Assembly (NCBI RefSeq): GCF_000025485.1
Contig: NC_013851.1
Location: 3,096,001-3,160,000 of the forward strand
Origin: Allochromatium vinosum DSM 180
GTDB taxonomy: Bacteria; Pseudomonadota; Gammaproteobacteria; Chromatiales; Chromatiaceae
Direction of reading: 5' to 3'
Length of the DNA stretch: 64,000 nt
The notes below the pieces were generated by a model. It made no database searches. It had not been told where the DNA came from and saw only the letters and a list, made by a program, of their open reading frames with translations. Made by a program: the position numbers and the translations under genes. Below are positions 18,670-28,195 of this stretch, piece by piece (positions within the stretch are counted from its first letter, which is position 1; the number at the start of each line of letters is the position of its first letter).

Positions 18670-18741
18670 TATCTAAAGCGCCAATGGCCATCGATTCAAA
18701 GTGATAATATTGATGAAATACATCGAATATGATCGATGTAT
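18670..18741 (-). promoter_or_regulatory. SulP gene promoter with CATCGA-N6-TCGATG operator
   Basis: ATACATCGA-ATATGA-TCGATGTAT spans 18718-18741, a 9-bp inverted repeat. Downstream on the minus strand are -35 TTGAAT (18699-18694) and -10 TAGATA (18675-18670), 18 bases apart. The core palindrome would lie at about -58 to -75. Confidence 0.6.
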
Positions 18742-18802
18742 CCGAGTAACCGAGGCGATTCCAGCCCGCGCCCGGATCGAGAGCGCGGGTCAGCCGGAAC
18801 CG

Positions 18803-20272
18803 CTATAGCCCATTGCGCCAATCCTGATCCTCACGGTCGAACAGCCGATTGGCCTCGACCGGTCCCCAGGAACCGGCCGGATAGGTGTGGATGAAGTCGC
18901 GCTCGGTCGCCCAGAGCTTGAGCACCGGATCGACCACCCGCCAGGCCCAGTCGACCTCGTCATAGCGCAGGAAATGGGTGTGGTCGCCCTCGATGACATC
19001 CAGGATCAGCGCCTCATAGGCATCGATGTGCTCGGGCGGCAGCACGCAACTGCTGGCATCCATGCGCTCGGTCTGGGTGCGCAGTTCCAGACCCGGCTGC
19101 TTGACCTGGATCTCGAGGCGCATGCACTCGTTGGGCTGGATGTTGAGCAGCAACCAATTGGGTTCGAGCCGTTCGATCGCCGTCGACTGGAACAGCCGCT
19201 GCGGCGGATGCTTGAAGCGGATGGCGATCAGCGAGTTGGTCTGACCGAGCCGCTTGCCGGTGCGCAGATAGAAGGGCACGTTGCGCCAGCGCCAGTTGTC
19301 GATATAGAGCTTGAGCGCGGCATAGGTCTCGGTGGTGCTGTGGCGCCCGATGCCGGATTCGTCGAGATACCCGGCGAGCCGGTTGTCACCCGCGCGCCCC
19401 GGCCCGTACTGGGCGCGAAACGCCTGCGCATGGACCGCCTCGCGCGCAATGGGCCGGATCGAGCGCAGCACCTTGACCTTCTCGTCGCGCAAGGCCTCGG
19501 CGTCCAGGCTCGGCGGCGGCTCCATGGCCACCAGCGCCAGCATCTGCAACAGATGGCTCTGGATCATGTCGCGCAGGGCGCCGACCCCATCGTAGAAACC
19601 GGCCCGGTCCTCGATCCCGCGCGACTCGGCGTGCGTGATCTGGACGTGGTCAATGTAGTTGCGGTTCCACAGGGGTTCGAGCATCAGATTGGCGAAGCGG
19701 AACACCAGAATGTTCTGCACCGTGCTCTTGCCCAGATAGTGATCGATACGATAGATCTGCTCCTCGTCGAAGCGACGGCGCAGCTGGCGATCCAGAATCT
19801 TGGCGCTCTCCAGGTCGAAGCCGAACGGCTTCTCGACCACCAGCCGTGACCAGCCCTCCTGTTCCAGATGCAGATCCTGCGCGGCCAGCGACTCGACGAT
19901 GGTGGCGTAATGGCGTGGCGCCACGGCCAGATAGGTGAGTCGATTGGCCGGAAAGCCTTCCTCGCCCCGCAGACGCGCGGCCAGCGAGGCGACGTCCTCG
20001 GGCCGCTCCAGATCGCCGCCGACGAAGTGCAGCCGTTCGCGCAGACGCTGTGACACCGCGCCGTCCAGCCGACTGGCCAGGCGCTGGCTCAGGATCTCGG
20101 CCACCCGCTCGCGCCAGTCCTCGTCGGACCAGTCGCGCCGGCCGAAACCGACCACGCGGCTCTCGGGATGCAGACGCCCAGCGGCTTCGAGATGATAGAG
20201 CGCGGGCAGCAGCTTGTAGGCCGCCAGATTGCCCGTGGCCCCAAAGATCAGCAGTGTGCAGGGTTCCATCAT
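18803..20272 (-). CDS. zwf: glucose-6-phosphate 1-dehydrogenase
   Basis: A 489-residue NADP-dependent dehydrogenase, first step of the oxidative pentose phosphate pathway. Motifs are [19 protein letters not shown] (nucleotide-binding turn), [13 protein letters not shown] and [14 protein letters not shown] (active site with catalytic His). I place the start at the double Met at 20272; the frame is open upstream but that would be atypically long. It is divergent from glgA, with about 110 bases between the starts. It would run at night or in the dark when glycogen is burned, opposite in logic to the cbb genes next to it. Confidence 0.95.
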   Translation of the reverse strand: MMEPCTLLIFGATGNLAAYKLLPALYHLEAAGRLHPESRVVGFGRRDWSDEDWRERVAEILSQRLASRLDGAVSQRLRERLHFVGGDLERPEDVASLAARLRGEEGFPANRLTYLAVAPRHYATIVESLAAQDLHLEQEGWSRLVVEKPFGFDLESAKILDRQLRRRFDEEQIYRIDHYLGKSTVQNILVFRFANLMLEPLWNRNYIDHVQITHAESRGIEDRAGFYDGVGALRDMIQSHLLQMLALVAMEPPPSLDAEALRDEKVKVLRSIRPIAREAVHAQAFRAQYGPGRAGDNRLAGYLDESGIGRHSTTETYAALKLYIDNWRWRNVPFYLRTGKRLGQTNSLIAIRFKHPPQRLFQSTAIERLEPNWLLLNIQPNECMRLEIQVKQPGLELRTQTERMDASSCVLPPEHIDAYEALILDVIEGDHTHFLRYDEVDWAWRVVDPVLKLWATERDFIHTYPAGSWGPVEANRLFDREDQDWRNGL

Positions 20273-20383
20273 CGGCCAGTTACCTCGATCCGGATCAAGT
20301 GTGCTAACGTGATGTCTTTCATGGGGTCTCCTCCCTTCACCTATGGCCGCCCGCGCCAACGCGCCCAGAACGAAACACACCGC

Positions 20384-21919
20384 ATGGAGTCGTCATTCAG
20401 CCCCTTTGCCTTCCCGGCGCTCGAACCTGAGCGTCTGCGAATCCTCGTCGCCAGCAGCGAGGCGCATCCCCTGATCAAGACCGGTGGACTGGCGGATGTT
20501 TCCGCCAGTCTGCCGGCAGCATTGCGCCAGCTCGGCCATGACGCGCGGCTCGTCATTCCGGGCTATCCGCTCGCCATGCGTCAGCTGCGCGAGCCAAAGC
20601 CCTTGGGTGAGATCCGTGTCCCAGGCTACCGGACGGCCATCCGGCTGGTCGAGGGACGCCATCCCGATCACGACCTGCCGGTCTATCTGGTCGACGCGCC
20701 CGAGTATTTCGCGCGCGAGGGCAACCCCTACTGTGATCCGACCGGGCGCGACTGGGGCGACAATCCCGACCGCTTCATGCTGTTCTGCCGGGTGCTGGCG
20801 CTGATGGCGCAGGGGTTGCCGGCGATCGGCTGGCGCCCGGACGTGTTCCATGGCAACGACTGGCAGACCGGACTGGCTCCGACCCTGTTGCAGGAGGCGC
20901 CCTGGTCGCCGGCGCGCGTCTTCACCATCCATAATCTGGCTTATCAGGGACTCTTCGACCGCGCCACCTTCGATCGGCTGGAGCTGCCCCCGGCGCTGTG
21001 GAATCTGGCCGGACTGGAGTTCCACCAGCGCCTGTCCTTCATCAAGGGCGGCATCGTGTTCTCGGAACGCATCAACACCGTCAGTCCCACCTATGCCGAG
21101 GAAGTGCGCACGGCGCGCTTCGGCTGCGGACTCGACGGACTGTTGCGTCAGATCGGACAGCGCTTCAGCGGCATCCTCAACGGCATCGACTATCAGGTCT
21201 GGAATCCGGCCGGCGACCCGCTCATCCTCCAGAACTATGACGCCGAACGCTTCGGACTCAAGACCGAGAACAAACTCGACGTGCAGCGCGAACTGGGCCT
21301 GCCGCGCAGTGAGGATGCCTTCGTGCTCGGCTATGTCGGGCGGCTGGTCGAACAGAAGGGCGTGGACCTGATCCAGGCGATCCTGCCCGAGCTGCTGCAA
21401 GACCCACGGGTGCAGGTCATGATCCTGGCCTCGGGCGAGCGTCGCAGCGAACAGGCGCTGCTGGAGCTGGCCGCCGCCAATCCGCGTCAGATCGGCGTCT
21501 ACATCGGCTATGACGAGACCCGCGCCCATCGCATCGAGGCCGGCTGTGACGCCTTCCTGATGCCCTCGCGCTTCGAGCCCTGCGGCCTCAATCAGATCTA
21601 CAGTCTGAGATACGGAACGCCGCCGATCGTGCATCGCACGGGCGGACTGGTGGACACAGTGGTGCCGGCCACGCCGGAGAATCTGGCGAAGGGGACGGCC
21701 ACGGGGTTCGTCTTCGACGAGCCGACACCGGCGGCCCTGCTCGGCGCCGTCCGCTGGGCGATGCGACTCTACCGCGACGACCCCGACGGCTGGCGCCGCC
21801 TGGCCGTCACCGGCATGTCACAGGACTTCAGTTGGGAGTCGAGCGCGCGCCGTTACATCGAACTCTACAACGACGCGATCGCCGATCGGATGGCGCTGGA
21901 GCACGCCCGCTCGGCGTGA
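20384..21919 (+). CDS. glgA: glycogen synthase (ADP-glucose dependent)
   Basis: A 511-residue GT5 glycosyltransferase that extends alpha-1,4-glucan from ADP-glucose. The ADP-glucose site motif [13 protein letters not shown] is close to the N-terminus, HNLAYQG and [13 protein letters not shown] follow, and the C-terminal domain has [19 protein letters not shown] with the catalytic Glu. The frame is open for 72 codons upstream. I chose 20384 because it puts the conserved first strand about 20 residues in; an earlier Met near 20312 cannot be excluded. Confidence 0.93.
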   Translation: MESSFSPFAFPALEPERLRILVASSEAHPLIKTGGLADVSASLPAALRQLGHDARLVIPGYPLAMRQLREPKPLGEIRVPGYRTAIRLVEGRHPDHDLPVYLVDAPEYFAREGNPYCDPTGRDWGDNPDRFMLFCRVLALMAQGLPAIGWRPDVFHGNDWQTGLAPTLLQEAPWSPARVFTIHNLAYQGLFDRATFDRLELPPALWNLAGLEFHQRLSFIKGGIVFSERINTVSPTYAEEVRTARFGCGLDGLLRQIGQRFSGILNGIDYQVWNPAGDPLILQNYDAERFGLKTENKLDVQRELGLPRSEDAFVLGYVGRLVEQKGVDLIQAILPELLQDPRVQVMILASGERRSEQALLELAAANPRQIGVYIGYDETRAHRIEAGCDAFLMPSRFEPCGLNQIYSLRYGTPPIVHRTGGLVDTVVPATPENLAKGTATGFVFDEPTPAALLGAVRWAMRLYRDDPDGWRRLAVTGMSQDFSWESSARRYIELYNDAIADRMALEHARSA

Positions 21920-21926
21920 CTGGGGC

Positions 21927-22307
21927 TCAGGCCGCCTGGGCGGGGATGGAATCGCCGGTACGGATGACGCGGTTGTGCTCGTTGAGATAGACGAGGCGCG
22001 GCTTGAAGACGTCGGCCTCGGCCTCGGTCATGACGGCATAGGCGCAGATGATGATGCAGTCGCCGGGCGCAGCCTTGTGGGCCGCCGCGCCATTGACCGA
22101 GAACACGCGCGAACCGGCCTCGGCACGGATGGCATAGGTGGTGAAGCGCTCGCCGTTGGTGACGTTGTAGATCTGGATCTGCTCGTATTCACGAATCCCG
22201 GCCAGGTCCAGCAGTTCCTCGTCGATGGCGCAGGAACCCTCGTAATCCACTTCCGAATGCGTCACGCGCGCGCGATGGAGCTTGCACTTCAGCAAGGTCA
22301 GATGCAT
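21927..22307 (-). CDS. panD: aspartate 1-decarboxylase
   Basis: A 126-residue proenzyme that makes beta-alanine for pantothenate. [12 protein letters not shown] contains the Gly-Ser bond cleaved autocatalytically to create the pyruvoyl group (about residue 24-25). The segment [18 protein letters not shown] and [16 protein letters not shown] are family hallmarks. The start at 22307 ([13 protein letters not shown]) is the standard one. Last of panB-panC-panD; a gap of 117 bases separates it from panC. Confidence 0.96.
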   Translation of the reverse strand: MHLTLLKCKLHRARVTHSEVDYEGSCAIDEELLDLAGIREYEQIQIYNVTNGERFTTYAIRAEAGSRVFSVNGAAAHKAAPGDCIIICAYAVMTEAEADVFKPRLVYLNEHNRVIRTGDSIPAQAA

Positions 22308-22424
22308 TTGACTCGATCCTCTCAATGGCCGCTCGGCCTGGGTCTTCAAAAACGTCGATGAAGACTATTGTATTTCAGTTGGCGTAAGTCTACAGCAGGC
22401 GTTGCTGCAATGCAGCAACATCGA

Positions 22425-23303
22425 TCAATCCAGATTGACGCGCCGATTGTCGATCAGCCGCGCCCGCCCGAGATAGGCCGCCGCCAGAATGACCAGAGCA
22501 CGATCCTCGGGACCGGCCGGAGCCAGATCCTCGGCACGGCGCACACTCAGATAATCCGGCCGCAGTCCCGCCGCCGCCAGCGCGTTCAGCCCCGTCTGCT
22601 CGGCGCGTTCGACCGGCTCGCCGGCGCGCAGCGCCTCGGCGGTCGTCTTCAGCACCTGATACAGCGCCGGCGCCAGCCCCCGTTCCTCGGGCGTCAGATA
22701 GCCGTTGCGCGAACTCATCGCCAGATCATCGGACTCGCGCGCGGTCGGTACGCCAACGACCTCGACCGGCAACGCCAGATCCTCGACCAGACGGCGGATC
22801 ACCAGCAGTTGCTGGAAATCCTTCTCGCCGAAGAGCGCGACATCGGGCTGGACCATGTTGAGCAGCTTGCAGACCACGGTCGCCACGCCGACGAAGTGCC
22901 CAGGCCGGCTCGCGCCGCAGAGGATGTCCGAGATCCCCGGCACCTCGACCCGCGCATGGGTGTCCTGACCGCGCGGATAGATCTCGCGCACGCTCGGGGT
23001 GAACAGCAGGTCGCAGCCGGTCTCACCGAGCTGGCGACGGTCGGCCTCGAGCGTGCGCGGGTAGGCGTCCAGATCCTCGCCCGGGCCGAATTGCAGCGGA
23101 TTGACGAAGATGCTCGCCACCACCCGGTCGGCGCGGGCGCGGCCCTCGCGCACCAGACTCAGATGGCCGGCGTGCAGATTGCCCATGGTCGGCACGAAGG
23201 CGATCCGCTCGCCGGCCGCGCGCCAGGCGCGAACCTGTGCGCGCAACTCGGCGACGCGTTCGACTTGGATCAGGCTTGATGGAGCGTGCGCTGTACTCGG
23301 CAT
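22425..23303 (-). CDS. panC: pantothenate synthetase
   Basis: A 292-residue ATP-dependent ligase joining pantoate and beta-alanine. The ATP-binding [14 protein letters not shown] motif, [28 protein letters not shown] and SSRN are in family order. I take the ATG at 23303; the extension upstream would overlap panB heavily. Cytoplasmic, follows panB by 25 bases. Confidence 0.95.
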   Translation of the reverse strand: MPSTAHAPSSLIQVERVAELRAQVRAWRAAGERIAFVPTMGNLHAGHLSLVREGRARADRVVASIFVNPLQFGPGEDLDAYPRTLEADRRQLGETGCDLLFTPSVREIYPRGQDTHARVEVPGISDILCGASRPGHFVGVATVVCKLLNMVQPDVALFGEKDFQQLLVIRRLVEDLALPVEVVGVPTARESDDLAMSSRNGYLTPEERGLAPALYQVLKTTAEALRAGEPVERAEQTGLNALAAAGLRPDYLSVRRAEDLAPAGPEDRALVILAAAYLGRARLIDNRRVNLD

Positions 23304-23328
23304 GGTCTCGATCTCTCTATCCACCGGC

Positions 23329-24132
23329 TCAATAGGGTGTCTCGGCCGCAGCGGGGAAGCTCCCGTCACGCACCGCCGCCACATAAGCGGCCACCGCCTC
23401 ACCGATCGACCCGCACCCCGGCATGAAGTCACGGCTGAAGCTCGGCGGACGACCGGGGTTCAACCCGAGCATGTCGTGCAGCACCAGCACCTGACCATCG
23501 CACCCGGCGCCGGCGCCGATGCCGATCACCGGGATACTGAGCGACCGGCTGATCTCGCCGGCGAGCGCCGCCGGCACGCATTCGAGCACCAGCAGGCTGG
23601 CGCCCGCCTCTTCCATCACCCGCGCCTCGCGCCGGATGCGCTCGGCGGACGTCTCGTCGCGCCCCTGGAACCGATAGCCCCCGAGCCGATTGACCGACTG
23701 CGGCAGCAGTCCCAGATGGGCGCAGACCGGAACGCCCTGCTCGGACAGACGGCGCACGGTCTCGGCCAGCCACTCGCCGCCCTCCAGCTTGACGACCTGG
23801 GCGCCGCCCTCCTGCATCAGCCGCGCGGCACTGTCGAGCGCGCGCTCGGGCGTGGCCGCCGCCATGAACGGCAGATCGACCACCAGCAGCGCCCGCTCTC
23901 GCCCGCGCGCCACCGAGGCGCCGTGATAGGCCATCTGCTCGACCGTCACCGGCACCGTGGTCGCGTGTCCCTGCAACACCATCCCCAATGAATCCCCGAC
24001 CAGCAGCAGATCGACACCCGCGCGGTCGAGCAGACGCGCGAAACAGGCGTCGTAACAGGTCAGACTGGCGATCCGCTCGCCACGCGCCTTCATGGCGGCC
24101 AGCGTGGCGACGGACACAGGTGCAACGGACAT
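23329..24132 (-). CDS. panB: 3-methyl-2-oxobutanoate hydroxymethyltransferase
   Basis: A 267-residue (beta/alpha)8 enzyme that adds a hydroxymethyl group from methylene-tetrahydrofolate to ketoisovalerate, the first committed step of pantoate synthesis. [48 protein letters not shown] and [21 protein letters not shown] are all present. It lies 36 bases after pcnB; folK, often between these two in gammaproteobacteria, is absent here. Confidence 0.95.
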   Translation of the reverse strand: MSVAPVSVATLAAMKARGERIASLTCYDACFARLLDRAGVDLLLVGDSLGMVLQGHATTVPVTVEQMAYHGASVARGRERALLVVDLPFMAAATPERALDSAARLMQEGGAQVVKLEGGEWLAETVRRLSEQGVPVCAHLGLLPQSVNRLGGYRFQGRDETSAERIRREARVMEEAGASLLVLECVPAALAGEISRSLSIPVIGIGAGAGCDGQVLVLHDMLGLNPGRPPSFSRDFMPGCGSIGEAVAAYVAAVRDGSFPAAAETPY

Positions 24133-24168
24133 CGTCGACTCCGGAATGCTAGAGGGGGATGGATCGCG

Positions 24169-25506
24169 TCAGCCGGCGGACTCGCCGCTCGAACCGGACG
24201 GCTTGCGACGGCGGCGCGGACGGCGCTTGCGGCGCGCGCCCGGCTCGGTCATGCGGGCGCGCTCCTGGCTGCTCGCGTCCTGGAAGCGCGTCCACCAGGC
24301 CGCCAGCTCGGGATCGGCCTCGCCGGCCTCGGCGCGCAGCACCAGAAAATCATAGGCTGCACGGAAACGCGGATGGGTCATGAGCCGATAGGGCCGCTTG
24401 CCGTCGCGCTGCTCCAGACGCGGCTGCAAGGCCCAGATCTCGCGCATCGGCAGCGAGAAGCGCTTGGGGATGGCCACCAGCGGCTGCTGATCGACGCAGA
24501 TCTCGGAGGAGGCCAGCAGGATCGCCTCGATGGACGCCATGCCATGCGCGACCAGTTCCTCCCAGCGCCGCCGCACCGGCTCCCACAGCAGAATGGCATA
24601 GAGAAAGGCCGGCGTGATCGGCTTGTCCTCGGCCAGACGCTTGTCGGTATTGGTCAGGCCGCGACTGACGAAGGTGATCGGAAAATCGTGATCCTCGCGC
24701 GCCAGACAGGCCTCGGTCGCCGGGAACAGATGGCCGAAGAGTCCGTAGTGACGCAGCTTCTCGAACACCTCCAGCCCATAGCCGGAATGGAACAGCTTGA
24801 GCAGCTCGTCGAACAGGCGCGCGGCCGGAATGTCGCGCAACAGATGGCCCAGCTCGAACAGCGGCCGTTCGGTCGCCGGCTCGATGGTGAAGCCCAGCTT
24901 GCAGGCGAAGCGCACGGCGCGCAGCATCCGCACCGGATCTTCGCGATAGCGCTTGACCGGATCGCCGATCAGCCGCAGTCGGCCGGCGCGCAGATCATCG
25001 ATCCCACCGGCATAGTCGATCAGGGCGAAATCGGCAATGTCGTAATAGAGCGCGTTGATGGTGAAATCGCGCCGCAGGGCATCTTCCTCGATACTGCCGT
25101 AGATGTTGTCGCGCACGATCAGACCGTCGCGCATCTGGCGATCGGCGTCTTCGCCGTCGTCCGAGCCGCTGCCACGGAAGGTCGCGACCTCGATGATGTC
25201 GCGACCGAAATGCACATGGGCCAGCCGGAACCGGCGCCCGATCAGGCGACAGTTGCGAAACACCTGCCGCACCTGTTCGGGCGTGGCGTCGGTGGCGACG
25301 TCGAAGTCCTTGGGCTCATGGCCCAGGAGCAGATCGCGCACCCCGCCGCCCACCAGGTGGGCCTGGAAGTTCTCCTGCCGGAGCCGATAGAGCACGCGCA
25401 GCGCCTGCTCGCTGATGTTGGCGCGCGAGATGTTGTGCTCGGGACGCGGCACCACGCGGGGCTGGCCGGGACGAATCGGAGCGGAATGAGGGTCGGAATC
25501 CTGCAT
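24169..25506 (-). CDS. pcnB: poly(A) polymerase I
   Basis: A 445-residue nucleotidyltransferase of the polymerase beta superfamily that adds poly(A) tails to RNA 3' ends and speeds decay. The catalytic head is visible as LVGGGVRDLLLG and KDFDVATDATPEQV. RRDFTINALYYD, DPVRMLRAVRFACKLGF and the helical body follow. The C-terminus is a basic tail (RRKRRPRRRRK), typical of the PcnB branch rather than CCA-adding enzymes. Upstream is the tRNA-Glu promoter on the opposite strand. Confidence 0.93.
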   Translation of the reverse strand: MQDSDPHSAPIRPGQPRVVPRPEHNISRANISEQALRVLYRLRQENFQAHLVGGGVRDLLLGHEPKDFDVATDATPEQVRQVFRNCRLIGRRFRLAHVHFGRDIIEVATFRGSGSDDGEDADRQMRDGLIVRDNIYGSIEEDALRRDFTINALYYDIADFALIDYAGGIDDLRAGRLRLIGDPVKRYREDPVRMLRAVRFACKLGFTIEPATERPLFELGHLLRDIPAARLFDELLKLFHSGYGLEVFEKLRHYGLFGHLFPATEACLAREDHDFPITFVSRGLTNTDKRLAEDKPITPAFLYAILLWEPVRRRWEELVAHGMASIEAILLASSEICVDQQPLVAIPKRFSLPMREIWALQPRLEQRDGKRPYRLMTHPRFRAAYDFLVLRAEAGEADPELAAWWTRFQDASSQERARMTEPGARRKRRPRRRRKPSGSSGESAG

Positions 25507-25552
25507 GGATGTCTTCGTGGATGGTCCTTGTCATCGATCGTTCAAAAGCCGC

Positions 25553-25580
25553 TTGTCTAACGCGGCGAGCTGCGTATAAT
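25553..25580 (+). promoter_or_regulatory. promoter of tRNA-Glu
   Basis: TTGTCT (25553-25558) and a perfect TATAAT (25575-25580) are separated by 16 bases, 23 bases ahead of the tRNA 5' end. This is a clear sigma-70 type promoter. Confidence 0.8.
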
Positions 25581-25603
25581 ACGCCATTCTTGAACGATGT
25601 ACC

Positions 25604-25678
25604 GCTCTCTTCGTCTAGTGGTTAGGACGCTGGCCTCTCACGCCGGTAACAGGGGTTCGAATCCCCTAGAGAGCGCCA
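25604..25678 (+). tRNA. tRNA-Glu (anticodon CUC)
   Basis: A 75-nt cloverleaf with encoded CCA. The acceptor stem GCTCTCT pairs with AGAGAGC, and the anticodon loop CTCTCAC gives CUC, which reads GAG. The T arm is AGGGG-TTCGAAT-CCCCT. It is a stand-alone gene with its own promoter and terminator. Confidence 0.97.
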
Positions 25679-25689
25679 AATTCAGAATC

Positions 25690-25721
25690 AAGGGCTTGGA
25701 TGAAAATCCAGGCCCTTTTTT
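25690..25721 (+). terminator. intrinsic terminator of tRNA-Glu
   Basis: A 12-bp stem AAGGGCTTGGAT/ATCCAGGCCCTT (one G-T pair) with a GAAA loop, followed by a run of T. It lies 11 bases after the tRNA. Confidence 0.9.
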
Positions 25722-25775
25722 CATGCCCGGAAAATCTCCAGGCCGCAATGCAGACGTCGCCTCGGCACAAACGAA

Positions 25776-25809
25776 AACGGCACCGATAGCCAAGGCTATC
25801 AGTGCCGTT
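25776..25809 (-). terminator. terminator of the LH2 antenna operon
   Basis: AACGGCAC and GATAGCC pair with GTGCCGTT and GGCTATC around a two-base loop. On the minus strand the stem is followed by TTTTCGTTTG. It lies 61 bases beyond the alpha-subunit stop. Confidence 0.85.
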
Positions 25810-25870
25810 CGGACCTGCTCTCGACCGGCGGATCCGCCGGAGCGAATGGGCGATCGAGACGCGGGAGGTC

Positions 25871-26029
25871 TTACTGCCAGCCGAGACCGACCGAGAAGAC
25901 GACCGCGTGGACGGCGATGGCCAGGAGCAGCAGGGCGTAGAAGATGGGCATCAGCCAGGTAGCCGGGTTCACGACCAGCCAGATCTTCCAATCGTCTTCG
26001 GGGTTACGCGGCTTTGCGACGTTGCTCAT
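25871..26029 (-). CDS. pucA: light-harvesting LH2-type antenna alpha subunit
   Basis: A 52-residue single-span membrane protein. The polar N-terminus (residues 1-14) is followed by WKIWLVVNPATWLMPIF and the helix ALLLLAIAVHAVVFS, whose His binds bacteriochlorophyll a. The end GLGWQ is short. KIWLVVNP is the classic start of LH2 alpha chains. It is cotranscribed with the beta gene 33 bases upstream and ends at a strong terminator. Assignment as LH2 (B800-850) rather than LH1 rests on this N-terminal motif and on the lack of adjacent reaction-centre genes. Confidence 0.9.
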   Translation of the reverse strand: MSNVAKPRNPEDDWKIWLVVNPATWLMPIFYALLLLAIAVHAVVFSVGLGWQ

Positions 26030-26062
26030 TGCATTGACCTCTCAAAGAAGGTTAAGACCGTT

Positions 26063-26272
26063 TTACCACCAAGGATTGGCGGCGATGACGAACAGGTGAG
26101 CCAGAGCGGCCAGACCGACGAACGCGGTGTAGGTCACTTTGAACTGCTCGTGGAATTCTTTGGCCTGCTGATCGGTAAGACCGGAAAGACTTGCCATGGA
26201 CTTGGTCTCCATTGTGGGTTTGGCGTTGCCGCCGCCCTTGGTTTGGGCAGCCGGTTTTTTCTGTTCAGCCAC
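26063..26272 (-). CDS. pucB: light-harvesting LH2-type antenna beta subunit
   Basis: The core LSGLTDQQAKEFHEQFK followed by FVGLAALAHLF and the terminal NPWW is a standard antenna beta chain; the His in ALAHLF binds bacteriochlorophyll. From the GTG at 26272 the protein has 69 residues with an Ala/Lys/Gly-rich N-terminal extension of 25 residues. An internal ATG at 26197 would give the usual 44 residues (MASLSGLT) and has GGAG nine bases ahead. Both are plausible; the extension would be unusual. Confidence 0.88.
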   Translation of the reverse strand: MAEQKKPAAQTKGGGNAKPTMETKSMASLSGLTDQQAKEFHEQFKVTYTAFVGLAALAHLFVIAANPWW

Positions 26273-26403
26273 TGAGTTGATGACTCCGAAGGAAATCGAA
26301 TACTACCGCCTTCGTGACGCGCGGATGGAGGCGCGAATACTGTCTGCGCGGCCTCGCTCGAATCGCTGCTGCTTGGCTTCGAGACGTTCCGCTGCGCGGC
26401 AGG

Positions 26404-26435
26404 TGTCATCTTAGCTTGACACCGAGCAATGTCAA
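26404..26435 (-). promoter_or_regulatory. LH2 operon promoter with PpsR/CrtJ-like operator
   Basis: On the minus strand TTGACA (26435-26430) and TAAGAT (26413-26408) form a promoter with 16-base spacing. TGT-N12-ACA, the PpsR/CrtJ consensus, spans 26404-26421 and covers the -10. A second inverted repeat TTGACA-N8-TGTCAA (26416-26435) overlaps it. PpsR represses antenna genes in oxygen or strong light. Confidence 0.6.
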
Positions 26436-26456
26436 CAGGAATTTACAAAAATCTTC

Positions 26457-27104
26457 TCAGGGGATACCCAGCCATTTGTGTGTCTGGAGACTCAGACGCC
26501 AGCGCGGACGGGCCTTGCAGTAGTCGACTGCCAGACGAGTATTCGCGTTGCTTTGCGGCCCATCCATGGGTTGCAGGAAGAAGTGCCGGAAGCCCAGCCC
26601 CTCGAACCGCTCGGGTTCCAGACCGGGCTGCGGGTAGATCAGCTTGAGTTCGTCGCCCTCGATCAATACTGTGGTTGCCCCCGCCTTGGGGCTGACACAG
26701 ATCCAGTCGAGACCCGGCGGTGCCGGGCGGGTGCCGTTGGTCTCGACCGCGACCTCGAAGCCGCTCCCGTGCAGCGCGTCGATCAGCGGGGCGTCGAGTT
26801 GCAGCAGCGGCTCGCCGCCGGTGCAGACGACATAGGGCCGATCGCTCGCATCGGCGCCGGCTCCGGTCGGCCAGAGGGCGCGGAGGTGCTCGGCCAGCAC
26901 GTCGGCATCGCGATACCGTCCGCCACCCTCCCCGTCAGTACCGCGAAAGTCGGTGTCGCAGAAACGGCAGATGGCGCGGTCGCGGTCCTGCTCACGCCCC
27001 GACCAGAGGTTACAGCCGCTGAAGCGGCAGAACACCGCCGCGCGCCCGGCCTGAGCGCCCTCCCCTTGCAGGGTGTAAAAGCTTTCCTTGACCCAGTAGC
27101 TCAT
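26457..27104 (-). CDS. queE: 7-carboxy-7-deazaguanine synthase
   Basis: A 215-residue radical SAM enzyme that contracts the ring of carboxytetrahydropterin on the way to queuosine. The N-terminal segment [15 protein letters not shown] is typical. The [4Fe-4S] cysteines are spaced Cys-X14-Cys-X2-Cys (CNLW through CRFCDTDF), an insertion variant known in proteobacterial QueE. CTGGEPLLQ supplies the SAM-binding glycines. The start overlaps the queD stop by four bases. Confidence 0.93.
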   Translation of the reverse strand: MSYWVKESFYTLQGEGAQAGRAAVFCRFSGCNLWSGREQDRDRAICRFCDTDFRGTDGEGGGRYRDADVLAEHLRALWPTGAGADASDRPYVVCTGGEPLLQLDAPLIDALHGSGFEVAVETNGTRPAPPGLDWICVSPKAGATTVLIEGDELKLIYPQPGLEPERFEGLGFRHFFLQPMDGPQSNANTRLAVDYCKARPRWRLSLQTHKWLGIP

Positions 27105-28195
27105 GTCGGCAGCGCCGGACCCAGCTCGCCCCAGCACAGCGAGGCGCCGCAACCGGGCGTCGGTTGCAGATCGATGCGGTCGAGTTCGGGGAGATCGTCT
27201 TGGATGCGCTCGCGGATCCAGCGGATCAGGCTGCCCGGATCGGCCGCTTCCAGCCCGTCGAGCGCGTCGAGTCGGTGATGGTCGAGCCGGTCGTAGAGCG
27301 GCTTGAACAGGCGCTTGACATCGCCATAGTCGACCGTCCAGCCAAGCACCTGATCCAGCGGCGCGGTCAGGTGCAGCCTCAGCAGATAGCTGTGTCCATG
27401 CAGGCGCCGCCGCGCGTCGCCCTCGGGCGACCGCTCCAGACGCAACGCGGCCTCGAAGCGCTGTTCCTTCCAGATGCGATAGTGGGCGCCGTCGAAATGA
27501 CAGCCGGCGGTCGCGGTCTCGTAGACCGTGACCCAGGACAGCGCCGGCAGTTCGGGCTTGAGCCGCGACCAGATCCAGCTCGACAGCCGCTCGCTGGTCG
27601 GATTCTCCAGACCGGGGATGTCGTTGAGACAGACCTGATGCAGCTCATCGTGCAGCGGCGTCCAGAGCGCGGCGAGCCGGTCGAAGTCGATGCCCATGTC
27701 CTGTCCGCCGAGATCCTGATCGGCGTGGAGGATGACCTCGAATCCGTGTCCATGCATCCGCCCACAGGGATGCCCTTCGGGCACGTTCGGCAACCGATGG
27801 GCCGACTCGAAGCGGAAGCGGCGCCAGAGATGAGCGTGGTCGGCGCCGTCGAGATCCGCGCCCTGATCGCGCGTGCTCTGGATACCGACGGAAGCGATAC
27901 CGGGCACGTCGAGCCGGTCGCGCACCCAACGTGCCAGATTCTCGTCGGTCGGGATCGGCAGGATCGCATTGAGATCACGGTAGTCGAGCGGCTCGACGCA
28001 GCATGCGAGCGCGGCCTGAAGGTCGTCACTCTCGGCGCCAGGAAAACCGGCCCAGCCCAACGGTAGCTCGGCACGCACCTGCGCCAGAAAACTGTGACCA
28101 TGCAGACGCCGGCAGCGATGCCCCTCGGGCAGGATGTCGACCCGACATGCCGCTTCGAAGGGGACGGCGGCGAGATGGAAGAGCCGGGCATTCAT
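27101..28195 (-). CDS. queD: triple-domain 6-carboxytetrahydropterin synthase (QueD)
   Basis: At 364 residues this is about three times the normal QueD length. Three T-fold units follow one another at about 1-120, 121-240 and 241-364, each marked by FE[AS]A near its start and by an HGH motif (residues 32-34, 148-150, 266-268). Only the middle unit keeps the full set: His133, the catalytic Cys144, His148 and His150 for zinc, [13 protein letters not shown] and YETATAG. Unit 1 has Cys17 in place of the first zinc His, and unit 3 has Leu251 there and Ala261 in place of the catalytic Cys. It sits between queC and queE with four-base overlaps on both sides, so its role in queuosine synthesis is secure. 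Domains 1 and 3 may be structural. Confidence 0.9.
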   Translation of the reverse strand: MNARLFHLAAVPFEAACRVDILPEGHRCRRLHGHSFLAQVRAELPLGWAGFPGAESDDLQAALACCVEPLDYRDLNAILPIPTDENLARWVRDRLDVPGIASVGIQSTRDQGADLDGADHAHLWRRFRFESAHRLPNVPEGHPCGRMHGHGFEVILHADQDLGGQDMGIDFDRLAALWTPLHDELHQVCLNDIPGLENPTSERLSSWIWSRLKPELPALSWVTVYETATAGCHFDGAHYRIWKEQRFEAALRLERSPEGDARRRLHGHSYLLRLHLTAPLDQVLGWTVDYGDVKRLFKPLYDRLDHHRLDALDGLEAADPGSLIRWIRERIQDDLPELDRIDLQPTPGCGASLCWGELGPALPT

